DNA of 15,000 bases from Treponema sp. UBA4267. Lineage in GTDB: Bacteria; Spirochaetota; Spirochaetia; Treponematales; Treponemataceae. The translations under genes and the position numbers were made by a program. The stretch covers positions 1 through 15,000 of the forward strand of contig DGWD01000015.1 in the NCBI GenBank assembly GCA_002395155.1, written 5' to 3'. Below are positions 1-6,484 of this stretch, one piece after another; within the stretch, counting starts at the first letter, position 1, and each line of letters starts with the position of its first letter. Below the pieces are notes generated by a model that worked only from the letters and a program-made list of their open reading frames with translations, did not search any database and was not told where the DNA came from.

Positions 1-76
1 CGAAAAGGGGCGTGAACATTCCGCGGAATTGTTTCCTAAAATTACAGGCTTCATTCAATTAGAAGGAGAAACTATT

Positions 77-493
77 ATGAGAAGAACTGTTGACATTTCA
101 GAGTTGTATGATTTTTTTAAGTCGCGCAAGGACTGCTGGTTTGTATGTGGTGACATTGTTCCCCTTATTCCGATTAATGAGATTTCGCACAAGGCAGGGG
201 ATGCCGCAATTGCAGAAGCCCTGCGACGAATGGAAAGCGTGTGCGGTCCTGAAGATGTTGTGTTCAGAATTGGCGGTGATGAGTTCGCTCTGCTTACAAA
301 CTCAAGGGACCAGGCATATGCCGAAGAGTTAAAAGAAAAAATTCTTGCAATGAATGGACAGATTATTCAGTTTGAAGGGAAAGATATAGCGCTAAGCCTT
401 TACGCAAAAACTGTAAAGATTGAAGATAAGACCGTCCGCTATGCTGAAATATTTCCTAAACTGATGATTCCGGACACGGAAAAAAAGAATTAG
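77..493 (+). CDS. Short GGDEF-domain protein (diguanylate cyclase-like)
   Basis: The predicted protein has 138 residues and is almost entirely one GGDEF domain. The signature GGDEF is intact at residues 66-70, within the segment FRIGGDEFALLT. Upstream, the segment from D26 through N34 to AGD (40-42) corresponds to the family's metal- and substrate-binding region. D26 and N34 are kept, but the usual FK pair and the ND aspartate are replaced (P, E). The inhibitory-site Arg of RxxD is also missing. Such domains normally make cyclic di-GMP from two GTP. Because of the shortened domain and the replacements I cannot say it is active. I chose the ATG at 77 because AGAAGGAG lies 8 bases upstream. The frame is open without a stop to the left edge, so the protein may be longer. 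No signal peptide or membrane segment is visible. Confidence 0.7.
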   Translation: MRRTVDISELYDFFKSRKDCWFVCGDIVPLIPINEISHKAGDAAIAEALRRMESVCGPEDVVFRIGGDEFALLTNSRDQAYAEELKEKILAMNGQIIQFEGKDIALSLYAKTVKIEDKTVRYAEIFPKLMIPDTEKKN

Positions 494-540
494 AAAGTGA
501 TAAAAAATCTTTTGGATGATTAAGAATGCCAAAGGCAGAA

Positions 541-578
541 TTGATAACCAGACTTTATATAGTATATAATTATTCTCA
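541..578 (+). promoter_or_regulatory. Sigma-70-type promoter predicting a leaderless mRNA
   Basis: TTGATA (541-546) and a perfect TATAAT (565-570) are separated by 18 bases. A start seven bases after the -10 box falls at about 577, immediately before the ATG at 578. No Shine-Dalgarno sequence precedes that ATG, which fits leaderless initiation. This is predicted from sequence only. Confidence 0.5.
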
Positions 579-880
579 TGTATAAAGAAATATTATTTCC
601 GGAACATGAATACGAATCAATTCAGAATTTCTTAAAAAACTTGGGATATTGTTATACTACAAGGGTATATAAAGAAGTCGGAAAGTATAAAACCGGAGAA
701 TTATATCTTGCCCCCTGGGGTGATGTATTGAAAATCGATGAGGTTAAGACTTACTGGAAAGTATCAGAACGTCCTTTCTATGACGAAATGAGTGATGATG
801 AAAAGGCTGAAATCTTTAAATATTCAGAAGCTATCGGATTGCCATACGAATTTATTAAATTTTCTAAAGGCTCAGTCTGA
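578..880 (+). CDS. Small ASCH/PUA-like protein, function unknown
   Basis: This is a 100-residue soluble protein with no signal peptide or membrane segment. The pattern YTTRVYKEVGKYKTGELY, then PWGDVLKIDEV, then a PFYDEM...F helix and a final EFIKFSK strand resembles the small beta-barrel of ASCH/PUA-like proteins (TxR, then a K.G strand). Those proteins bind RNA or modified nucleosides. The match is by recall only and the function is not established. The start at 578 is the only reasonable ATG and has no ribosome-binding site; see the promoter at 541-578. The next gene follows 93 bases downstream on the same strand behind its own ribosome site, so co-transcription is possible but not shown. 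Confidence 0.55.
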   Translation: MYKEILFPEHEYESIQNFLKNLGYCYTTRVYKEVGKYKTGELYLAPWGDVLKIDEVKTYWKVSERPFYDEMSDDEKAEIFKYSEAIGLPYEFIKFSKGSV

Positions 881-973
881 TTGCGGAAAAAACTAAGTAT
901 GGCAAACATTATCAAGACTCAAAAACACCTCCGAGTTATAATCATCTCATAAAGTTTTGGAGGAGATGACTTT

Positions 974-1873
974 ATGGACGATTTTAAACCGCTGTTTGAA
1001 TATGTTGAAAAGAACATTGAAAACAAGCTTGGGCTAAAGGAACTTGCAGATTTTATGGGCTACAGTCCTTTTTACATCAGCAGAAAATTTATGGATCTTT
1101 ACGGCATTCCAATTACTGCTTATGTGCGAATAAGGAAGCTGCAATATTCTATAAAGGATTTGCTCGCTGATATGAAAGTGATTGATGTTGCCATGAAATA
1201 TTCCTTTGAATCTCACGAAGGTTTTTCGAGATCGTTCAAAAGTCTTTTTGGCTCTTCTCCAAAAGATATCAAAAAATATTTGCAGAAGTACGACATTCCG
1301 GAGGTTGAACTTTTTGCAAATTGTAAAATCAAATCTTTGGAGGAAGAAAAAATGAGTTTAAGCGATGACATGCACAAAATGATTTTCACGATTCTTGGTA
1401 ATTCGTTTGAAGAAATGACGGCGGGCTTTTGTTCTAAAATTGAGCTTAGTCTGCTGCCGGATAATTGCCTTAAGATTTTTGATGATGGCCGCGGTATCAA
1501 ACTGGATGACGATGGAGTGGTTCACGAGGAAGTCCTGCAAAATCTTTTTTCGGGTAAACCAATTACAAAGCTTGAGTATGCCAAGATGGGGGACCTGCCC
1601 TTTGATGACCTAAAGCTTGTAAACTCCCTTTGCGAAAAGCTTACAATAACTGTCTGGCGAAATGGAAAAATCTACGAACAGGATTACATCCGCGGACTTC
1701 CTCAACATTCTGTTATGAGCAAAACTAATGATTCTAAAATTCTGCATGGGACACAGGTAGTTCTTAAGCCAGATAGCTCGATTTTTGGGGAGAGTGAGTT
1801 TTGTAAGGAAAAGATTAACAAGTGGATTAGCGAAAATTATTCGGGCTTGATGGGGAAGGTGAGGATAGATTAA
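974..1873 (+). CDS. AraC-type DNA-binding domain fused to a degenerate GyrB-like ATPase domain
   Basis: The protein has 299 residues. Residues 1-104 form an AraC/XylS DNA-binding domain with two helix-turn-helix units (about 20-44 and 68-95, the second reading VAMKYSFESHEGFSRSFK). Residues 127-299 follow the N-terminal ATPase domain of GyrB/ParE: HKMIFTILGNSFEEMTAGFCSKIE aligns with E. coli GyrB [26 protein letters not shown] (170-175) with the nucleotide-binding DDGRGI, and HGT (258-260) with the TGT box around Thr165. Two key elements are lost: catalytic Glu42 is Thr139, and the glycine-rich GLHGVG lid is replaced around 206-214. It is probably a transcription regulator with a nucleotide-sensing or protein-contact module that does not hydrolyse ATP. 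GGAGGA lies 9 bases before the ATG. A second strong ribosome site sits at codon 127. Confidence 0.85.
   Translation: MDDFKPLFEYVEKNIENKLGLKELADFMGYSPFYISRKFMDLYGIPITAYVRIRKLQYSIKDLLADMKVIDVAMKYSFESHEGFSRSFKSLFGSSPKDIKKYLQKYDIPEVELFANCKIKSLEEEKMSLSDDMHKMIFTILGNSFEEMTAGFCSKIELSLLPDNCLKIFDDGRGIKLDDDGVVHEEVLQNLFSGKPITKLEYAKMGDLPFDDLKLVNSLCEKLTITVWRNGKIYEQDYIRGLPQHSVMSKTNDSKILHGTQVVLKPDSSIFGESEFCKEKINKWISENYSGLMGKVRID
1339..1354 (+). promoter_or_regulatory. Internal ribosome-binding site and in-frame ATG at the AraC/GyrB-like junction
   Basis: GGAGGA (1339-1344) stands 7 bases before an in-frame ATG (1352-1354), Met127 of the fusion protein. The context TTTGGAGGA is identical to that before the gene's own start (956-964). 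Initiation here would make a separate 173-residue GyrB-like protein without the DNA-binding part. Confidence 0.5.
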
Positions 1874-1917
1874 AAATATTGCCTGAAGTTTGCTCAAAGT
1901 AGTAAACTAGTAGGGTT

Positions 1918-2478
1918 TTATAATTTTACCAAATCATGAATATTCTTTTCAGACCAATATTCATTTTCCCAGAAAAAGAGTTCGGTCTTGCGTTTTTTAA
2001 AAATTCTAAAAGGCACATCAGAATTATCATAAATATGCATAACATCGCAAACTTTGACAAGTTCTGGAATTAAAACAAGGGCTTTTTCGTATCGCGAAAT
2101 TATTTTGTCTTCAGGAACACCATGTCCACCCTGAGATTCGCGAGATTTTACACGAGCAACATTAATGTTTGAATCACAAGTTAGGACATAAATACATCGA
2201 ATAAAGTATCCTTCAGCTTTTGCCTTTTTTAATAATTTCAGATTCCTGTCTGTAGAAAGCACTGTTTCAAAAGTAAAACTTTTGTGTTCTTTGACATACT
2301 TTTCACGCATTGCCTCTGCCATTTGAGCCGCTTCTAAATCTGTACAATGATTTGTACGTTTTATATCATCAGCATTAATATAAGGCTCAATGATTTTAGC
2401 AAGCCTTGTTATTGTAGACTTTCCGCTTCCATTTGGACCTGCAAAAACAATTATTTCTGGAAGCTTTTTAGCGGGCAT
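1918..2478 (-). CDS. Zeta-toxin-family P-loop kinase
   Basis: The predicted protein has 186 residues. A Walker A motif (GPNGSGKS, residues 14-21) is followed by INADDIKR (34-41), FETVLST (70-76) and a basic stretch with RVKSRESQGGHGVPEDKI...RY. This order is typical of stand-alone zeta-toxin-like kinases. Characterised zeta toxins phosphorylate UDP-N-acetylglucosamine and block cell-wall synthesis, but whether this branch does so is unknown. I chose the start at 2478 because AGAGGTGG lies just upstream. An in-frame ATG at 2499 would add seven residues, but it lies deeper inside the preceding gene. The start overlaps the end of the small upstream gene by 11 bases, the usual coupling of an antitoxin-toxin pair. 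It converges with the regulator gene ending at 1873. Confidence 0.8.
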   Translation of the reverse strand: MPAKKLPEIIVFAGPNGSGKSTITRLAKIIEPYINADDIKRTNHCTDLEAAQMAEAMREKYVKEHKSFTFETVLSTDRNLKLLKKAKAEGYFIRCIYVLTCDSNINVARVKSRESQGGHGVPEDKIISRYEKALVLIPELVKVCDVMHIYDNSDVPFRIFKKRKTELFFWENEYWSEKNIHDLVKL

Positions 2479-2662
2479 TAACCACCTCTTTTCTTCCATC
2501 AGGATATTCGAGATAAGCTGTTTTAGTTTTTAAATCATAGCGTGCAATAGGAGTGCCTTTTATTCGTTTGATTTCATTATCTATGCGAATCGACTCTTTA
2601 AATCTTTCTGTTAATTCAGAATCAGAAAGTCCGCAAGTTGAATCAAGCTCATTTTCTTCCAT
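2468..2662 (-). CDS. Small antitoxin-like partner of the zeta kinase
   Basis: This is a 64-residue acidic and charged protein. The N-terminal half is helical (DSELTERFKESIRIDNEIKRI). The C-terminal half looks like a short beta hairpin: ARYDLKTKTAYLEYPDGRKEVV. From memory this layout recurs directly upstream of zeta-like kinases, and the order (antitoxin first, 11-base overlap) supports the pairing. AGGAGG lies 10 bases before the ATG at 2662. Closer in-frame starts exist (GTG at 2668, ATG at 2671), so the N-terminus is uncertain by a few residues. A TATAAT-like box on the minus strand at 2692-2687 sits at a suitable distance. Direct neutralisation of the kinase is inferred from position, not from sequence. 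Confidence 0.65.
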   Translation of the reverse strand: MEENELDSTCGLSDSELTERFKESIRIDNEIKRIKGTPIARYDLKTKTAYLEYPDGRKEVVNAR

Positions 2663-2686
2663 GGACACCATTCCTCCTATAAATTG

Positions 2687-2692
2687 ATTATA
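2687..2692 (-). promoter_or_regulatory. -10 box for the zeta antitoxin-toxin pair
   Basis: The minus strand reads TATAAT here, 25 bases before the antitoxin ATG. Transcription would start near 2680, just ahead of AGGAGG. The -35 region is poor, so only the -10 is convincing. Confidence 0.35.
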
Positions 2693-2698
2693 ACACAA

Positions 2699-2835
2699 CT
2701 ATAGTATTAATTAAATGCTTTAATTATAATTTATTATTCACTTTATCCATGTAGCAGTCCTACTACTCAACAATTTTTTACACAAAATAATTTCCAATCG
2801 GATTTTTTGCAATTTGTCATATTTTCATAGTAGCA
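2699..2835. other. AT-rich divergent intergenic region
   Basis: This spacer separates the divergently oriented zeta pair (-) and the primase-helicase (+). It is very AT-rich. It contains TATAAT on the plus strand (2725-2730) without a good -35 box, and two copies of the octamer GTAGCAGT (2751-2758 and 2830-2837), the second overlapping the GTG start of the helicase gene. I found no clear ribosome site for that gene. Confidence 0.4.
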
Positions 2836-5805
2836 GTGGAAGAATTAAATTGCTATAGTTTGATTATGGAAATAAAAGATTATCTAAACTCTCTTTCGAA
2901 AGATGAATTGATTTCTTTACTAATGCAGCTTTCGGAGGAAGAAATTGTTGTAAAAGAATCTCTCGAAAGTAAGTTACCACTAACATCTTCCTTTGAGAAT
3001 AGTAATTCTGGAAAATCCGATTTTAATCTTTCTGCAGATAATCATAATCTTGTGTCTCGGACAAGTTCTCTTCAAGAAAAAATCAATATTTTTAAATCTC
3101 TTTTTGTTGGGCGACAAGATGTATTTGCCTTACGATGGCAGAATTCCAAAAGTGGGAAAAGCGGATATTCCCCTGTCTGTGAAAATAAGTGGATAAGTGA
3201 AAAATGTGATATGAAAAAATATTCCTGCAGCACATGTCCATTTAAACTTCCTGTTCGTTTAGATGATAAATATTTTTATAATCATCTTGCAGGAAAAGAC
3301 GAATTGTCACGTGATGTTATAGGCCTTTATCCTCTGTTACCAGAAAATCTCTGCCGCTTTCTTGCAATTGATTTTGATGCGCATGCGCCGAATGCCAATA
3401 TTAGTGAACCATGGAAATCTGATATTCTATCTGTTCACAAAACTTCTTCTGAATTGCATATTCCTAGTTATATGGAAATATCTCGTTCTGGAAATGGTGG
3501 ACATCTATGGTTTTTCTTTGAAGAAAATATTTCAGCTCGATTAGCGAGAAATTTTGGAAGTGCAATTCTAAAACTCGCAATGCAAAAAAGGCATTCAATT
3601 TCTTTTGAAAGCTTTGACAGGATGTTCCCTAATCAGGATGAAATTCCAAAAGGCGGTTATGGAAATCTTATTGCTTTGCCTTTGCAGGGGAAGGCAGTAA
3701 AAGAAGGTCACTCTGTTTTTGTTGATGAGGCTTTCAAACCTTTTGATGATCAGTGGCGATTTTTGAGTTCTATAAAGAAAATTGACGAAAAATCTATAAG
3801 GAGCGCAATTAGAGAAATAGAAAATCAGTTGCCAGATTTTGTTGAAAAAGATGAAAGTGAATTTGAGATATCAGGTGGAATAAATCTTAAAGAGGATTTC
3901 AACAAGCTCAATCAAAAGAATGCTTTTTTAACTAAAAACGATTTCCCTTCAAAAGTCAAAATCACACTTTCAAATTATATCGAAATAGAAAAGACAGGAA
4001 TCTCAGAACGTGCCCTAGGTATTCTTAGACGTACTGCAGTTTTTTTGAATCCAGAATATTATAAAAATCTTAGAATGCATCTTCCCCTGTATAATATTCC
4101 GCGCTTTATTGACTGTTCAAAAGAAATTGAAAAATATCTTCTTCTACCGCGAGGCAATCTGCAAACGATTGTTGATATAATTAAAGAGGTCGGAGCATTA
4201 TATGAAATCTCCGATGCGCGTGAAACTGGAGCAGCAATCGAAATAGAAAACAAAGTTTCTCTTTATGATGAACAGAAAATAGCACTTGCAGAAATGCTAA
4301 AATCAGACGCAGGAATTCTTTGTGCAGGAACAGGTTTTGGAAAAACTGTAGTTGCTTCGGCTCTTATCGCTGAAAGAAAAATCAACACTCTTATTCTTGT
4401 CCAATCGCATGCGCTCCTTGAACAATGGAAAAAATCCATTAAACAATTTTTGAATTTCACACCAGGTACGATTGCAGCTGGCAAAGATAAATCAACGGGA
4501 ATCATAGATATTGCGATTGTTAATTCTCTTGTAGAAAAACAATCTGATGAAGTCAAGCCTCGCTCATATAAATACGGAATGCTGATTGTAGATGAGTGTC
4601 ATCATGTTTCGGCATTTACAACTGAAAATCTTGTAGCCAGTTTTAAATCAAAATATGTTTATGGGCTTACAGCTACCCCAATCCGCCGCGACGGACATCA
4701 GAAAATTATTTTTTATCAATGTGGAAAAATCTTATATTCAACAACAACAAAGCAGATGAATGCGGCTCAGTCTTTTTCTCATTATTTTATTCCCCGTTTT
4801 ACAAGCTTTCATTTTCTTGCAGAAAAAGCTGATAATAAAAATCCGTCTATAAATCAATACTATGAAAAAATAATTGAAAACTCTGCACGTAATGAATTAA
4901 TTATTTCTGATGTAAAGTCCGCAATCGACAATCAACGAACTCCACTTATTCTTTCAGAAAGACTTGAGCATCTGGAACTTCTGCAGGAGCAATTAAAAAA
5001 TTGTGCTCAAAATGTAATTCTAATTACTGGCAAAGGAACCCAAAAACAAAAAAGAGAGCAGATGGAAAATCTGAATAATATTCCAACTGAAGAAAGTTTG
5101 ATAATTCTTGCAACCGGAAAATATGCAGGGGAAGGATTTGATTATCCAAGAATTGATACCCTTATATTAGCCATGCCTTTCAGCTGGAAGGGAACTCTTT
5201 CGCAATACTGTGGCCGTCTCCACAGAAACTTTACTGGTAAAGAAGAAGTAATCATTTATGACTACGTTGATTTCCGAATCCCTGTTTTTGACAGAATGTA
5301 TCAAAACAGATTGAAAGGATATAAGCAGCTTGGTTATACAATCAAACCGAAAGAAAAAGATTTTGAAAAAAGTTCTTCAACTGAGGCAAGTTCCAGACTT
5401 TATTCGAAAGAAGAATATCTCCATGATTTTGAAAAAGATATAGTGAATGCAAAATCAAAAATCATAATAACTGCGCCATATCTTTCAAAAACAGAAACAC
5501 AAACTTTCGCCCTGCTTACTGCAAAAAAGATAGCAGAAGGAGTGACGATAATTGTCTATGTCAAAAAAGCAAGTGACGAAACAAAGAACAACAAACTGCA
5601 GGCTTGTATTCAACTTTTAGAAAATACAGGAATCAGGGTAGAAGAAAAAGATGATTTGTCGCAAAAGATTGTAATAATAGATGAAAAAGTTTTATGGTAT
5701 GGAAATATAAACTATCTGGGTTATACAGAAATGGAAGAATGCTGTATGAGAATTATGGATGCTAAAATTGCTTCGGAGATTGAAGGTGAAGTGGTTGAAA
5801 AATAA
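2836..5805 (+). CDS. TOTE-family conflict protein: archaeo-eukaryotic primase + SF2 helicase + PLD-like tail
   Basis: The protein has 989 residues. Residues 1-75 are charged and helical. At 80-310 lies an archaeo-eukaryotic primase domain of the TOTE type: a four-Cys cluster (C115, C124, C131, C134) for a probable zinc site, the metal motif IDFDAH (D179, D181) and GGH (221-223). A superfamily-2 helicase follows at about 474-835: Walker A AGTGFGKT (497-504), DECH (586-589), TAT (612-614), GEGFD near 765 and QYCGRLHR (790-797). The C-terminal part (about 855-989) is phospholipase-D-like, but the HxK motif reads SQK (942-944), so the nuclease is probably inactive. TOTE proteins are proposed to act in conflicts with mobile elements; the mechanism here is unknown. 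GTG 2836 opens the frame, and ATG 2866 is an alternative; neither has a good ribosome site. It is visibly more AT-rich than the genes to its right, which suggests transfer. Confidence 0.85.
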   Translation: MEELNCYSLIMEIKDYLNSLSKDELISLLMQLSEEEIVVKESLESKLPLTSSFENSNSGKSDFNLSADNHNLVSRTSSLQEKINIFKSLFVGRQDVFALRWQNSKSGKSGYSPVCENKWISEKCDMKKYSCSTCPFKLPVRLDDKYFYNHLAGKDELSRDVIGLYPLLPENLCRFLAIDFDAHAPNANISEPWKSDILSVHKTSSELHIPSYMEISRSGNGGHLWFFFEENISARLARNFGSAILKLAMQKRHSISFESFDRMFPNQDEIPKGGYGNLIALPLQGKAVKEGHSVFVDEAFKPFDDQWRFLSSIKKIDEKSIRSAIREIENQLPDFVEKDESEFEISGGINLKEDFNKLNQKNAFLTKNDFPSKVKITLSNYIEIEKTGISERALGILRRTAVFLNPEYYKNLRMHLPLYNIPRFIDCSKEIEKYLLLPRGNLQTIVDIIKEVGALYEISDARETGAAIEIENKVSLYDEQKIALAEMLKSDAGILCAGTGFGKTVVASALIAERKINTLILVQSHALLEQWKKSIKQFLNFTPGTIAAGKDKSTGIIDIAIVNSLVEKQSDEVKPRSYKYGMLIVDECHHVSAFTTENLVASFKSKYVYGLTATPIRRDGHQKIIFYQCGKILYSTTTKQMNAAQSFSHYFIPRFTSFHFLAEKADNKNPSINQYYEKIIENSARNELIISDVKSAIDNQRTPLILSERLEHLELLQEQLKNCAQNVILITGKGTQKQKREQMENLNNIPTEESLIILATGKYAGEGFDYPRIDTLILAMPFSWKGTLSQYCGRLHRNFTGKEEVIIYDYVDFRIPVFDRMYQNRLKGYKQLGYTIKPKEKDFEKSSSTEASSRLYSKEEYLHDFEKDIVNAKSKIIITAPYLSKTETQTFALLTAKKIAEGVTIIVYVKKASDETKNNKLQACIQLLENTGIRVEEKDDLSQKIVIIDEKVLWYGNINYLGYTEMEECCMRIMDAKIASEIEGEVVEK

Positions 5806-5815
5806 TGATTAAGAT

Positions 5816-6094
5816 TTAACAGTAATATGAGATTTTAGAAAAAGTAGACATCCACTTTTGTTCGATTTCAGGTATACGCATTTCAATAATTCTGATTATG
5901 TTATTTAGAGTGGCTGGTGGTATTTTTGATTTATTATGGGCTAGTGAGCATCTGTGATTTTTTGTTATCCAAACTTTTGTACCATTTGGAACTGGCTTGC
6001 CCTGTGAAATATGTACATGTATTGGTTCAAGGGGAAGATTTTCATCCAGCCAAAAATAAACCCAATAAGAACCAATTTTAAAAACCTGAGGCAT
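5816..6094 (-). CDS. DUF4160 family protein
   Basis: This 92-residue protein starts MPQVFKIGSYWVYFWLDE and carries PIHVHISQGKP, the family's hallmark P.HVHV-like strand. It then has a K.WI strand and a C-terminal helix (NNIIRIIEMRIPEIEQKW). DUF4160 proteins are small, widespread and usually encoded beside a second small gene in toxin-antitoxin-like pairs; no enzymatic activity is established. GGAGG lies 8 bases before the ATG. The start overlaps the end of the upstream gene by 17 bases, indicating translational coupling. The gene converges on the primase-helicase with only 10 bases between stop codons and no visible terminator there. Confidence 0.8.
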   Translation of the reverse strand: MPQVFKIGSYWVYFWLDENLPLEPIHVHISQGKPVPNGTKVWITKNHRCSLAHNKSKIPPATLNNIIRIIEMRIPEIEQKWMSTFSKISYYC

Positions 6095-6350
6095 TATCGA
6101 ATCCTCCGGTCTGAGAAAATTCCAATATTAAATGCGTCTCCGAAGAAACTAATTCTTTTAAATAATCCAATTCAGAATCTGAATAACCAGAAATATTAAT
6201 CCATTCAAAATCAGGAAGAATACAAGTAGCCTGCTTAAAACCGAGTTTCTCGTCTGGAGTTTCAATTAAAACTTTTACTTTTCCATCCGAATCCATTTCT
6301 GTATGTACAATTTCTGTATTGTCATTCAATGTCATAAAAGGGTATATCAT
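6078..6350 (-). CDS. Small partner protein of DUF4160
   Basis: This 90-residue protein reads MIYPFMTLNDNTEIVHTEM, then KVKVLIETPDEKLGF, then ATCILPDFEW, and ends in GGFDNASGF. It is acidic, with alternating strand-like segments and no membrane part. From memory, proteins of this shape, with the same GGFDNASGF end, occur next to DUF4160 genes in gut anaerobes. It does not look like the more common partner DUF2442. Its ATG at 6350 is preceded by GGAGG, and a TATAAT on the minus strand (6374-6369) would give a leader of about 12 bases. It is the first gene of a two-gene operon and overlaps the DUF4160 start by 17 bases. An antitoxin-like role is inferred from order only. Confidence 0.7.
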   Translation of the reverse strand: MIYPFMTLNDNTEIVHTEMDSDGKVKVLIETPDEKLGFKQATCILPDFEWINISGYSDSELDYLKELVSSETHLILEFSQTGGFDNASGF

Positions 6351-6368
6351 TTGTCCTCCATCAATTCT

Positions 6369-6374
6369 ATTATA
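6369..6374 (-). promoter_or_regulatory. -10 box for the DUF4160 pair
   Basis: TATAAT on the minus strand lies 18 bases before the ATG at 6350, leaving room for a short leader with GGAGG. No convincing -35 box is visible. Confidence 0.35.
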
Positions 6375-6419
6375 ATGTATATTTGACTTTTTGAAATGGC
6401 TTTTTTAATCTCGGTAGCC

Positions 6420-6455
6420 TATAATTAAAATATCAGAAAAATAGGAGTCCCCATG
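6420..6455 (+). promoter_or_regulatory. -10 box, ribosome site and original start of the frameshifted GNAT gene
   Basis: TATAAT (6420-6425) is followed by AGGAG (6443-6447) and ATG (6453-6455). All elements for expression are in place, but the frame they serve closes after 11 codons. Confidence 0.4.
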
Positions 6456-6484
6456 TTTACCCAATTACCCGAAGAAAAACGAGA

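Noticed and set aside
942..969. Hairpin (TCATCTC/GAGATGA) masking the ribosome site of the AraC fusion
   Set aside because: The left arm overlaps the likely -10 box (937-942), so the arm would probably be outside the transcript.
1874..1917. Terminator between the AraC fusion and the zeta gene
   Set aside because: Only a weak 5-bp AT stem is present and no T run follows a stable hairpin.
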